NCBI GenBank assembly: GCA_963764465.1
Contig: CAVXSO010000001.1
Location: 62,001-126,000, forward strand
Source of the DNA: JAJXXT01 sp963764465
GTDB taxonomy: Bacteria; Pseudomonadota; Alphaproteobacteria; Acetobacterales; Acetobacteraceae
Direction of reading: 5' to 3'
DNA length: 64,000 bases
Made by a program: the position numbers and the translations under genes. Positions 16,757-26,910 of this stretch are shown here, in pieces. Every line of letters begins with the position of its first letter. Positions within the stretch are counted from its first letter, which is position 1. The notes under the pieces were generated by a model. The model saw nothing but the letters and a program-made list of their open reading frames with translations, ran no database searches and was not told where the DNA came from.

Positions 16757-17953
16757 CTACGCCGCCACCCCGATCGCCGCGGCGGTGTGCCGCGCGATCA
16801 TCATCTCCTCGTTGGTCGGAATCACGAACACGCGCACCCGCGATCGTTCCGAAGAAATCACCGCCGGCGCGCTGCCCGCCGCGGCGCGGTTCCGGTCGCG
16901 GTCGAGCTCGATGCCGATCCACTCCATGCTCTCGAGCACCCGCTCGCGCACCCGCCAGGCATGCTCGCCGATGCCGCCGCAGAACACCATTGCGTCGAGC
17001 CCCTTCAGCACCGCGGCGAGCCCGCCGAGTTCGCGGCGGATGCGGAAGACAAAATAGTCGATCGCCTGCGCCGCCTCCGGTCGGTCGGAGGCCTCGAGCT
17101 CGCGCATGTCGTGGGAGACGCCGGACAGGCCCTTAAGCCCGGAGTCCTTGTAGAGCAGGTCGGCGATCTGTTCCGCCGTCATACGCTTCTCCTGCATCAG
17201 GTACAGCACCACGCCGGGGTCGAGCTGGCCGCAGCGCGTGCCCATCGGCAGCCCGTCCAGTGCTGTGAAGCCCATGGAACTCGCCACCGACTGCCCGTCC
17301 CGGATCGCGCACATCGAGGCGCCGTTGCCCAGGTGCGCCACCACCACCCGGCCCGCGGCATGCAGTGGCGCGATCTGGCGCAACCGGCGCGCGATATACT
17401 CGTATGACAGTCCGTGGAACCCGTAGCGCCGCACACCCTCGTCGTAGAAATGGCGCGGCAACGCGAACGTATCGTTGACGAAAGGATGCGCGCGGTGAAA
17501 GCCGGTATCGAAGCACGCCACCTGCGGCACCCCCGGCCAGACGGCGCGCGCGGCCTCGATGCCGGCGAGATTGTGCGGCTGGTGCAGCGGCGCCAGCGGG
17601 ATCAGCGTGCGCAGCGTGGCCAGCGCCGCATCGTCCAGCACCAGCGGCCGGTCGTAGGTCACGCCGCCATGCACCACGCGATGCCCAACCGCGATCACGT
17701 TGGCGGACGGGAACGCCTTCGCCTTCCAGTCAAGCACCCGTCGCAATGCCATCGCATGGAACTCGCCGCCGCCCTGCCACTCTTCCTTGTGCGTGACGGT
17801 GCCTTCGGGATTCGTGACGCGCAGCCGGCGGCCTTCGCCCACCATCTCCGCGAGGCCGCCCGAGATCTCATGCGGTTCCCCGTCCTGGAGCTTGAACAGC
17901 GCGAATTTGATCGACGAAGAGCCGGCGTTGAGCGTGACGACGTGCTGCATCAT
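16757..17953 (-). CDS. ackA: Acetate/butyrate kinase family (AckA)
   Basis: A 398-residue acetokinase that makes ATP from acyl phosphate and ADP, or the reverse. It contains the N-terminal LNAGSSSIKFALF, the second signature VGHRVVHGGVTY, the catalytic-site GYDTGFH-type segment ACFDTGFHRAHPF and YGFHGLSYEYIA, plus HLGNGASMCAIRDG and TRCGQLDPGVVLYL. The ATG overlaps the phosphotransacetylase stop by four bases, so it is coupled to that gene. In this operon the substrate may be longer than acetate. Confidence 0.93.
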   Translation of the reverse strand: MMQHVVTLNAGSSSIKFALFKLQDGEPHEISGGLAEMVGEGRRLRVTNPEGTVTHKEEWQGGGEFHAMALRRVLDWKAKAFPSANVIAVGHRVVHGGVTYDRPLVLDDAALATLRTLIPLAPLHQPHNLAGIEAARAVWPGVPQVACFDTGFHRAHPFVNDTFALPRHFYDEGVRRYGFHGLSYEYIARRLRQIAPLHAAGRVVVAHLGNGASMCAIRDGQSVASSMGFTALDGLPMGTRCGQLDPGVVLYLMQEKRMTAEQIADLLYKDSGLKGLSGVSHDMRELEASDRPEAAQAIDYFVFRIRRELGGLAAVLKGLDAMVFCGGIGEHAWRVRERVLESMEWIGIELDRDRNRAAAGSAPAVISSERSRVRVFVIPTNEEMMIARHTAAAIGVAA

Positions 17954-19371
17954 AGACTCTCGGCCCCGACAACCTGAGGCATCGGCGGCACCGCGCTCTT
18001 CCCCGTTGCCTGCCAGTGCGCGTACAGCACCGCCACGGCGCAGGAGAACAGGCGGGACGTTTCGTCATCGGCGCGGCTGCTCAGCATTACCGGCACACTC
18101 GCGCCCAGCACCAGCCCGGCCCCTTCCGCCTGCGAGGCGTAGGTCAATTGCTTCGCCAGGATATTGCCGGCCTCGAGATTCGGCACGACGAGGACGTCCG
18201 AGCGCCCGGCGACGAGCGAGGTGAGCCCCTTCGTCCTGGCCGCCGTGAGGCTGATCGCGTTGTCCATCGCCAGCGGTCCATCGACGATGCCGCCATGGAT
18301 CTGTCCCCGATCGGCCATCTTCGACAGTGCCGCGGCGTCGAGCGTGGAGGGCATGTCGGGGTTCACCGTCTCCACCGCGGAGAGGATGCCGACGCGTGGT
18401 TGCGTGATGCCGAGCGCGAGTGCGAGGTCGATCGCGTTCTGGACGATATCGACTTTTTCCTTCAGCCCCGGCGCGATATTGATCGCCGCGTCGGTGACCA
18501 GCACGAGCTGCGCCAGGGCCGGTGCGTCCATCACGAACACATGGCTGATCCGCCGCGTGCCGCGCAGCCCGCCCTGGGATTTGACTACGTGGCGCAGCAG
18601 CGTGTCGGTGTGCAGGTGTCCTTTCATGATCGCGGCGACCCGGCCTTCGTGGACCAGCTCCACCGCGCGCGCCGCGGCCGCGTCGTCACTGGCTGTGTTC
18701 TCGATCCGCGCGCCGTCGAGCGAAAGATTGTGGGCCGCCGCCACGGCACGGATCTTGGCCTCGTCGCCGATCAGCAGCGGCTCGATCAGCCGCGCGCGCA
18801 TCCCGGCCAACGCGCCGCCGAGTGCGTTCTCCTCCTCAGGCGCCACGACGGCGGTGGCCAACGGCGGCAACGCCTCCGACGCGGCGAGCAGCCGTTCGAG
18901 ATGCCGGTGCCGCGCCACCAGGATGCCGGGCAGCGCGCTCTCCGGCAGCGGGATGCGCGTCTCGGGCGCCAGCACCTCCGCCTCGCCGTCCACCAGCACC
19001 TCCTCGCCGCGCAGCAGGCGCGTCCGCAGGATTACCGTGCGCGGCGGCCGTTTCTCCTTCACGCTCACGCGCACGCTGAGCGTGTCGCCGATATGTGCGC
19101 GGGCGCCGAAACGCAGCGTCTGGCCGACATAGAGCGTGCCTGGCCCCGGCAGGAGATTGCCGAGCACGGCGGAGAACAGCGAGCCCAGCCACATCGAGGG
19201 TGCCGGATGCCCGCCCGCCGGCGCAGCTTCGCCCGGCGAGCCCGGGAGGTTCAGCGGGTTGAGGTTGCCGCTGACATGGGCGAAGACGATCAGGTCGTCC
19301 GGCGTTGCCACGCGCGTAATCGCGGCCTCCTCGCCGATCGCGAGGTCCTCGAAGATCTTCCCCGTCGCCAT
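17950..19371 (-). CDS. MaoC-like enoyl-CoA hydratase / phosphate acyltransferase fusion
   Basis: A 473-residue two-domain protein. The N-terminal ~140 residues form a MaoC hot-dog domain (FEDLAIGEEAAITRVATPDDLIVFAHVSGNLNPLNL), normally an (R)-specific enoyl-CoA hydratase. The C-terminal ~320 residues are a PTA/PTB phosphate acyltransferase with KGHLHTDTLLRHVV, HVFVMDAP, GILSAVETVNPDMPST, DGPLAMDNAIS and the C-terminal LVVPNLEAGNILAKQL. It would hydrate enoyl-CoA and/or exchange CoA for phosphate. It overlaps DUF3141 upstream by one base and ackA downstream by four, giving acyl-CoA to acyl-P to ATP in order. Confidence 0.9.
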   Translation of the reverse strand: MATGKIFEDLAIGEEAAITRVATPDDLIVFAHVSGNLNPLNLPGSPGEAAPAGGHPAPSMWLGSLFSAVLGNLLPGPGTLYVGQTLRFGARAHIGDTLSVRVSVKEKRPPRTVILRTRLLRGEEVLVDGEAEVLAPETRIPLPESALPGILVARHRHLERLLAASEALPPLATAVVAPEEENALGGALAGMRARLIEPLLIGDEAKIRAVAAAHNLSLDGARIENTASDDAAAARAVELVHEGRVAAIMKGHLHTDTLLRHVVKSQGGLRGTRRISHVFVMDAPALAQLVLVTDAAINIAPGLKEKVDIVQNAIDLALALGITQPRVGILSAVETVNPDMPSTLDAAALSKMADRGQIHGGIVDGPLAMDNAISLTAARTKGLTSLVAGRSDVLVVPNLEAGNILAKQLTYASQAEGAGLVLGASVPVMLSSRADDETSRLFSCAVAVLYAHWQATGKSAVPPMPQVVGAESL

Positions 19372-21776
19372 CAGGCGGTTTCAGTCGTTGCTGTTACGGA
19401 AGTTTTTACGGCGCGGCCACGGACCGTGCTCGCCGGCGCGCCCACCGTGAGCGGCGGCAGGCCAAGCAGTTCGCGCAGGCGCACTAGCAGCGCCAGCGTC
19501 GCCTCGCTCATCTCGGAAACGTCGCCCGCGATATGCTGCACCGTGGCGACGGCAAGGTCGCGCTCCGCGGGATCTGGAATAAGTCCGGGTAGCGTCGTCA
19601 TCGCCTCCTCGCCGCCGAAATCGACGATCAGCGACTGCTCGGCGATGATGCCGGACCGGCGCCTGGCACCCAGGCTGCGGAACGGCTCGCTGGTCTCGAG
19701 CACTTCCTGGGAGCGCTGCAGCCGTGACTGCCGCACCTCGCCGCGCGACTTCGCCATCATGATAAGCATGCGGATCACCGCCTCGGCGTAGCCGCCGCGG
19801 TCGATATTCATCAGCGCGGCGCGTACCGCCGGCATTTCGCTCAGTGTCTCGCCGATCTGCGCCCCCGCTCCACCGCGACGGATGTCGGTGAGCCGCGCCA
19901 GCATCGGGTTGCTCCAGATCGAGAGGAAGGTCAGTTCGTGCCATGCATCCAGCACGTCGCGCGCAAATGTCATGCCGGATTCGACCATGGTGCCGAACAG
20001 GTTCTCGGCCGCGATGAACGGGTTGTCCTTCGCCGCCGGCTTGCGTGCCTCGCGCACGGAGGCGGCGATGCCCTCGACCGGGCGCATCAGCGGGTTCTGG
20101 TCGCTGAGCACAAAGCGGCGCAGGCGCAACGGGTGCATCATCGACAGCGTCGTGGCACTTACCGGCGTCGTCACAGCCTGAACGAAGGGGCGCGCCAGCA
20201 CCTCGTAGAGATCGACCATGAGCCCGGAAACGCGATCGACAAGCGCAAATGGTGCTTCGTCGTCCGTGCCGCCATACGTCTCGACGAGCTCCGCCATCGT
20301 GCGCTCGGCGAAGCTCACAGTGAACTGCGCGTTGATGCCCTCACCCGTCTTCTCCTCGATGCGCATCTCGTAGAGTCCGGGCGCCAGCGCCTCGATCGCC
20401 TCGAGCGTGGAGACGATGCGCTCATGTTCCTTCTTCGCCACCTTGGCGGAAACGAAAATGCCGAGATGGCCGATATCCGGATGCACCATGTAGACGATGC
20501 GCTGCCCGCAGGCGGCGATTTCCTGCTCGCTCGCGTAGACTTCGCGGATCCAGTTCAGCGCCTGCGCCGGCGGCGTGATATCGTCGCCGTGACTTGCGAA
20601 CACCACAATCGGCGCGTGGATCTTGCGCAGATCCACCGGGCCGCGGCCGGCCAGCAGCGCCGTGCCCTTCTGCAGACGATTGCCGACGAACAGGTTCTCG
20701 ATGATCCAGCGGATCTCAGCCTCGTTCATCCAATAGTAGCCGGACCACCACCGCTCGAACCCGGCAAAACGTTTAGCTTCCGTATCAACATTCTGATAGA
20801 GGTTATAATACTTCCGCCACCAGGTGTTGCCGGGGTTCATCGCCTCGAAGTTGAGCACCAGGTTCGCCCCGTCGAGGCGACCGTTGCCGAGATCGGACAT
20901 AAGCAGCGCCGACCAGGCTCCGCCGGTGAGGCCGCCCATGTAGCGCAGCGGGTTCTTGCCGCGGTTGCCGGCCCAGTAGCTGAGCGGCGCGCCGTTCGCC
21001 ACCACCGGTCCGGTCACGTGCGGGATGGAGGCGGCCAGCAGCATCGCGGCCCAACCGCCCTGGCAGTTGCCGATGATGACTGGCTTCGCCGCCCGCGGAT
21101 GGCGCTGCGTGATCTCCCGTACGAAATGCCCCTCGGCCGCGGTCACGTCCGCCAGCGTCTGCCCCGGTTCCGGTTGCGGGCGGAAGATCACGAAATAGAC
21201 CGGATGGCCGTGCGCCAGCGCGACGCCAACCTGGCTGTCGGATTTGAAACCACCGATGCCGGGGCCGTGGCCGGCGCGCGGGTCGATGATCATGTATGGG
21301 CGCTTGGTCGGGTCGACAGCGGTGCCCGGCGGCGGCAGGATTTGCACCAGTTCGTAGTTGACCGGCCGCTCGAGGTTGCGGCCATCGAGCACGGAGGCAT
21401 ATTCGTAGAGCAGCACGGGATGTTCCTCGCGCTGTGCCCGCCACTGCGCGAGCGTCACGTTGCCGACGTCGCGCAGAACATCCAGCGTCAGGACGAGGCG
21501 CTGCGCCGCGTCGGTTGCATACTCGCTCGCCGCGGCGGCCAGCGCCGAGGGGTCACGCGGGGTCGACCACAGGTTCCCAAGCTTTTCCAGGTTGGCGCGC
21601 GCCGCCTCGCCATGGATGGAACTGATGCGGCGCGCATGTTCCAGCGCGAGTGGGCCAAGGGATTGCTGCAAGTCGGCAAAGCCGTTGAGATCGCGGCCGA
21701 GGCGCTTCAGGCGCTCCCCGGTCGGAACAAACGACGCCAGGAAGGGCCGATCGCTCATGTTTTGCGACAAGGGCAT
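19371..21776 (-). CDS. DUF3141 protein, PHA-synthase-like alpha/beta hydrolase
   Basis: An 801-residue DUF3141 protein. Its core looks like an alpha/beta hydrolase related to polyhydroxyalkanoate synthases: the nucleophile elbow is GNCQGGWAAMLLAAS with Cys near residue 238, followed by an acidic site (FASHGDDITPP) and a histidine (HPDIGHLGIF). Earlier landmarks are YMIIDPRAGHGPGIGGFKSDS and VYFVIFRPQPEPGQT. The C-terminal ~300 residues are helical with no known fold. It is larger than PhaC (~590). It likely works with its acyl-CoA/acyl-P neighbours, but no activity is established. ATG 21758 is an alternative start. Confidence 0.85.
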   Translation of the reverse strand: MPLSQNMSDRPFLASFVPTGERLKRLGRDLNGFADLQQSLGPLALEHARRISSIHGEAARANLEKLGNLWSTPRDPSALAAAASEYATDAAQRLVLTLDVLRDVGNVTLAQWRAQREEHPVLLYEYASVLDGRNLERPVNYELVQILPPPGTAVDPTKRPYMIIDPRAGHGPGIGGFKSDSQVGVALAHGHPVYFVIFRPQPEPGQTLADVTAAEGHFVREITQRHPRAAKPVIIGNCQGGWAAMLLAASIPHVTGPVVANGAPLSYWAGNRGKNPLRYMGGLTGGAWSALLMSDLGNGRLDGANLVLNFEAMNPGNTWWRKYYNLYQNVDTEAKRFAGFERWWSGYYWMNEAEIRWIIENLFVGNRLQKGTALLAGRGPVDLRKIHAPIVVFASHGDDITPPAQALNWIREVYASEQEIAACGQRIVYMVHPDIGHLGIFVSAKVAKKEHERIVSTLEAIEALAPGLYEMRIEEKTGEGINAQFTVSFAERTMAELVETYGGTDDEAPFALVDRVSGLMVDLYEVLARPFVQAVTTPVSATTLSMMHPLRLRRFVLSDQNPLMRPVEGIAASVREARKPAAKDNPFIAAENLFGTMVESGMTFARDVLDAWHELTFLSIWSNPMLARLTDIRRGGAGAQIGETLSEMPAVRAALMNIDRGGYAEAVIRMLIMMAKSRGEVRQSRLQRSQEVLETSEPFRSLGARRRSGIIAEQSLIVDFGGEEAMTTLPGLIPDPAERDLAVATVQHIAGDVSEMSEATLALLVRLRELLGLPPLTVGAPASTVRGRAVKTSVTATTETA

Positions 21777-21881
21777 AACTCCTCTGCGGACCGGGTCCGG
21801 ATGAAGGCGTCAATCAGGGGCTGGGCGTCAGCGCGAACCTTGATCGGATGAAAAACAATAATCGAGCGCCGGGATGCCGCA

Positions 21882-21895
21882 TTGATCTAGCGCAA
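21882..21895. promoter_or_regulatory. FNR/FixK-like palindrome upstream of DUF3141
   Basis: On the minus strand this reads TTGCG-CTAG-ATCAA, matching eight of ten positions of the FNR/FixK consensus TTGAT-N4-ATCAA. It lies in an AT-richer 179-nt spacer about 106 bases before the DUF3141 start. A site of the same class occurs before fabI. Inference from motif only. Confidence 0.35.
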
Positions 21896-21955
21896 AGATC
21901 TAACACAACGCCCGGACATACGGCGCCGACGCCAGCCAGCCAGGCCGCTGCGCCC

Positions 21956-22783
21956 TCAGCCCATGATGTGCAGCCCGGCGTCGACGTAGACCGTCTGGCC
22001 GGTCATGCCTGACGCTGCCTCGCTGACCAGGAACGCCACCACGCGGCCAATCTCCGCAATATCGACCAGGCGTTGCGCCGGGGCGCGGTGCGTCGCATTG
22101 TCGATCAGTTCGTCGAACTGCGCGATGCCGCTCGCCGCTCGCGTTTTCAGCGGCCCGGGCGACACCGAGAACACACGGATGCGCTTCGGCCCCAGCTCGT
22201 GGGCCATGTAGCGCGATGCCGCCTCCAGCGCCGCCTTCACTGGTCCCATCATGTTGTAGTTGCCGATCACCTTGTCCGCCCCATAGTAGCTCATCGTGAT
22301 CAGCGCGCCGCCCTCGGGCATCAGCTTCTCCGCCCGCCGTGCCATGTCGATGAAGGAGTGGCAGGAAACATCCATCGCCTTCAGGAATCCCTCACGCGAG
22401 CAATCGACGACGCGCCCATGCAGGTCCTGCCGCGGTGCGAAGGCGATCGAGTGGATCACGAAGTCGAGCCTGCCCCATTCCCGGGCGATGCGGTCGAACA
22501 GCGCATCCGTCTGCCCGGGCTTCTCGACGTCGAGCGGCATGATGATGGACGCCTCGATGCGCTCGGCGAGCGGGCGAACATGGGGTTCCGCCTTCTCGTT
22601 GAGGTAGGTCACTGCCAGTTCCGCTCCGAAGGCGCGAAGCTTTCCCGCGCAGCCATAGGCGATGCTGTTCTCGTTGGCGATGCCGACCACGAGCCCCCGC
22701 TTGCCGCGCAGCATTTCGCCGATGCGCGCTTGAGGGTCCCAGACGGTAGGGAAGGGATCGAGCGTTTTCGCGGTGCGTGTCAT
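21956..22783 (-). CDS. fabI: Enoyl-ACP reductase (FabI type)
   Basis: A 275-residue short-chain dehydrogenase of the FabI class, which reduces trans-2-enoyl-ACP with NADH. It shows LVVGIANENSIAYGCAGKL (Gly-rich site with the FabI SIAxG), DVEKPGQTDALFD, FVIHSIAFA and the catalytic YNMMGPVKAALEAASRYMA (Tyr-x6-Lys). ATG 22783 is chosen by homology; the upstream frame is an Arg/Pro-rich leader. It precedes the DUF3141-MaoC/PTA-AckA genes on the same strand, separated by 179 bases, so it may be a specialised second FabI acting on short acyl chains in this pathway. Confidence 0.88.
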   Translation of the reverse strand: MTRTAKTLDPFPTVWDPQARIGEMLRGKRGLVVGIANENSIAYGCAGKLRAFGAELAVTYLNEKAEPHVRPLAERIEASIIMPLDVEKPGQTDALFDRIAREWGRLDFVIHSIAFAPRQDLHGRVVDCSREGFLKAMDVSCHSFIDMARRAEKLMPEGGALITMSYYGADKVIGNYNMMGPVKAALEAASRYMAHELGPKRIRVFSVSPGPLKTRAASGIAQFDELIDNATHRAPAQRLVDIAEIGRVVAFLVSEAASGMTGQTVYVDAGLHIMG

Positions 22784-23133
22784 GCTGGTTCTCGCTGTTG
22801 CGGTTGGTTGGCCGTTGTTGCCCCTTGCTGGCCTCGTCTCGCCATTCGCGCGGGGTGGCTGGCAGACACGCGGGCTGTGCACAACCTCGCCGCGCGCGCG
22901 TGTTTTGCCGGACGAGCCTGAGTGTGGGGCATGGCTCGGCCCCTGTGACCATGATCTGAATCATGCGAGAAGTCTTTGCGGCCGACGTCAGGGGCGCCGG
23001 CGGGTTGATCGGGTGATTTCACACGGCATAACAGCGCGCTGGTGGCGATGCCCTCTCCTTCGCCCGCAGACGCGCGGGCCGAGGCCATCCGCAACGGCCG
23101 GAAGACTGACATATATCGAACGGGATCAATGAG
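22784..23133. other. Divergent intergenic region between fabI and ettA
   Basis: A 350-base gap with no convincing gene. It contains the FNR-like palindrome described separately and must hold promoters for both divergent genes. No clear -35/-10 pair stands out. The bases just before ettA (TATATCGAACGGGATCAATGAG) are AT-richer than the surroundings. Confidence 0.6.
22951..22964. promoter_or_regulatory. FNR/FixK-like palindrome ATGAT-CTGA-ATCAT
   Basis: A perfect inverted repeat whose core TGAT-N4-ATCA equals that of the FNR/Anr/FixK site; only the outermost bases differ from TTGAT-N4-ATCAA. It is about 168 bases before fabI and 170 before ettA, so either or both could be controlled. By its partners, the fabI-ackA operon is the likelier target. 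Confidence 0.45.
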
Positions 23134-24813
<1,680 letters not shown>

Positions 24814-24835
24814 TCCGATCAGCCCGCTCTGGCAT

Positions 24836-25330
24836 GTGCGGACGGGGCGGCTGTGGCTGCGGCCGGTCGCCTATGCGGACTTGCCGGCGCTGCGCGCGCT
24901 GAAGGCGGACCCCAGGGTCTACGCGGTCATGCTCGGTGGCGTGCGCAACGCCTACGAGGTCACGGAGGAGCTTGCCGCCGACATCGCCTTCTGGGGGCAG
25001 CACGGTGTTGGCATGTGGTCGGTGCGCGAGGCTGAATCCGGCCGCTTCCTCGGCACGACCGGCCTGCACCTGCGGCCCGATGGGCGCGGCATGGCGATTC
25101 GTTTCGCCTTGTTGCCAGATGCGCAGGGCCGCGGCTACGCGGCGGAGGCGGCGGGTGCGGCGCTGCGCTTCGCTCACGACCGCGCCGGCATCGAGCGTGT
25201 CGTCGCCATTGCGCGCCAGGACAATATTGGCTCGCGCCAAGTGCTCGGCGGCATCGGCATGCGCGAGACCGGCCGGTTCGAGCGCGCTGGCGTCGCGATG
25301 ATCGCGTACGAAAGCGCGGTGACGCGATAG
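24836..25330 (+). CDS. GNAT family N-acetyltransferase
   Basis: A 164-residue acetyltransferase of the RimJ/RimL type. It begins TGRLWLRPVAYADLPALRALKADP. The acetyl-CoA pyrophosphate-binding motif A follows as LLPDAQGRGYAAEAAGAALRFA (Arg-Gly-x-Gly-Tyr variant), then VVAIARQDNIGSRQVLGGIGM. Starts are limited to GTG 24836; the previous in-frame codons have no initiator before the ettA stop, 22 bases upstream. The acceptor (protein N-terminus or small molecule) cannot be told. Confidence 0.82.
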   Translation: MRTGRLWLRPVAYADLPALRALKADPRVYAVMLGGVRNAYEVTEELAADIAFWGQHGVGMWSVREAESGRFLGTTGLHLRPDGRGMAIRFALLPDAQGRGYAAEAAGAALRFAHDRAGIERVVAIARQDNIGSRQVLGGIGMRETGRFERAGVAMIAYESAVTR

Positions 25331-25340
25331 CTCGCAGCCG

Positions 25341-25913
25341 TCAGCCGCTTTGCATCATCATCCCGCGGCCATAGGCCAAGCCTGGCAGAATGGTCTTCGC
25401 CTGTGCCTGCTGTGCCGGTGTCAGCGCGGGCAAGAACTCGAGCGCGGCCTCGTGGACCGTGGCCGCAGCCTCCTTACGTGCTTCGAACATATTGTTCATC
25501 ATCCGCTGCCGTTCTTCCCAGGTCGCGGTGCCCATCGCCTCAAAGACGGTTTGGTGCAGGCCTTGCATCTGCTGGCCGACACCCTCCACTGTGTCCGCGT
25601 ATTTTCTCCAGGCATCCTCCTGTTCGTTGGTGATGCCGAGACGCGTCCTGAGCGCCTTGAGATAGCGCGGGACATCCCAACGAGACATCATTCGCTGGCG
25701 GTTCATCGGTTGCCCCATCGGGCCGGCACCAGGGCCGGGCCCCGCACCGGGGCCAGCCCCAGGGCCGGGTCCCGCGCCAGGGCCAGCCCCGCCGCCGGCA
25801 CCACCACCCGCTCCACCACCGCCACCCGCTCCTTGCGCGACAGCGACGCCAGCAGCCAGGGGCGTGAGCAACGTGGCCGCGACCAGGACGCGTCGCATGA
25901 GACCTTGTGCCAT
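25341..25913 (-). CDS. Spy/CpxP-like periplasmic protein with Gly-Pro-Ala repeat
   Basis: A 190-residue exported protein: signal peptide LMRRVLVAATLLTPLAAGVAVAQ, then a ~40-residue low-complexity tract of Gly-Ala-Gly-Pro repeats. A helical domain follows with LRTRLGITNEQEDAWRKYADTV, a Met-rich ERQRMMNNMF segment and the LTPAQQAQAKTI motif near the C-terminus. This helical part matches the LTXXQ/Spy/CpxP family of periplasmic stress chaperones. GGAGGG precedes the ATG at 25913. The repeat tract is unusual for the family and makes this protein's N-terminus variable-looking. Confidence 0.68.
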   Translation of the reverse strand: MAQGLMRRVLVAATLLTPLAAGVAVAQGAGGGGGAGGGAGGGAGPGAGPGPGAGPGAGPGPGAGPMGQPMNRQRMMSRWDVPRYLKALRTRLGITNEQEDAWRKYADTVEGVGQQMQGLHQTVFEAMGTATWEERQRMMNNMFEARKEAAATVHEAALEFLPALTPAQQAQAKTILPGLAYGRGMMMQSG

Positions 25914-26000
25914 AATTGTAGCCCTCCACGCCAAATGGATGGCTTCCAATTTCACACTGCGGCGCGCGGCGCCTTGATCTGGCGCAAGTATCCGCTGCGG

Positions 26001-26885
26001 TCAGCGGCGGAGTTCAATGGCCGCCGCAACGACCGCCGCGGGCGCCTCGCGCGGCAGGAAATGGCCGATGCCATCGAGTACGCGATGGCTGCGCAGATTC
26101 GTGAACTTCAGGGCGTGGGTGCCTGGCGGCGCCACCGGCGTTACACCGTCCGACGCTCCCTCGAGGACGGTGGTGGGAACGGTGATGCGCGGCTGTAGCG
26201 CAAGCCGCGCCTCGGTCCCCGCGTGCGCCGGATCACCGGGAACGAGGCCGTAACGGTGTCGGTACGAATAAATCACCACGGCGACATGGTCCGGGTTGTT
26301 GAAACTCGCCGCCGTCGTCGCGAAGATTGCGTCATCGAAATCGTAATTCGGCGACCAGAGCCGCCACAGCAGGCGCGACAGCGCTGCACGGTTGGCCGCG
26401 AGCCCCGCCTCGCCGCGGGGAGTCGCGAAATACCACTGGTACCAGTAGCGGTGTTCTTGCTCCGGGTCCGCCGGAGCGGCGGCGCGCGCGATTTCCTGGA
26501 TATTGTAACCGCCGACAGTGACCAGCCCGCGCACCCGCTCGGGCCAAAGTGCTGCGACGACGCAGCACGCCCGTCCGCCCCAATCATAGCCAGCGAGCAG
26601 CGCCCGCGGGATCGCCAGCGCATCCATCAACGCCAGCAGGTCCGCGCCGAGCGCCGCCTGCTCGCCGGAGCGTGGGGTGGTCGCATCGAGGAAGCGCGTC
26701 GGCCCATAGCCCCGCAGCCACGGCACAATGACGCGAAACCCCGCGGCGGCCAGCGCCGGCGCCACGCCGTCCCAGGCATGGATATCATCCGGGTAGCCAT
26801 GCATCAGCAGCACCGGCTCGCCATCCTTGGGCCCATGCTCGACATAGGCAATCTCGAGCTGACCCGCGCGGATGCGGCGCATCAT
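26001..26885 (-). CDS. Alpha/beta hydrolase (epoxide hydrolase-like)
   Basis: A 294-residue cytosolic alpha/beta hydrolase. The oxyanion motif is MHGYPDDIHAW, the nucleophile elbow GYDWGGRACCVVAALWPERV uses Asp as in epoxide hydrolases and haloalkane dehalogenases, and the acid and base appear as LEGASDGV and GIGHFLPREAP. No signal peptide. Substrate unknown. Tyrosines that assist ring opening in epoxide hydrolases are plausible in the cap (YWYQWYF) but not proven. It is followed on the same strand by the Spy-like gene. Confidence 0.82.
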   Translation of the reverse strand: MMRRIRAGQLEIAYVEHGPKDGEPVLLMHGYPDDIHAWDGVAPALAAAGFRVIVPWLRGYGPTRFLDATTPRSGEQAALGADLLALMDALAIPRALLAGYDWGGRACCVVAALWPERVRGLVTVGGYNIQEIARAAAPADPEQEHRYWYQWYFATPRGEAGLAANRAALSRLLWRLWSPNYDFDDAIFATTAASFNNPDHVAVVIYSYRHRYGLVPGDPAHAGTEARLALQPRITVPTTVLEGASDGVTPVAPPGTHALKFTNLRSHRVLDGIGHFLPREAPAAVVAAAIELRR

Positions 26886-26910
26886 GGCGCGGCGCGAACC
26901 TTGGCGCGGC

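Noticed and set aside
25720..25830. GGGCC-rich repeats as a CRISPR or regulatory repeat array
   Set aside because: They are the coding DNA of the Gly-Pro repeat in the Spy-like protein, with no regular spacers.
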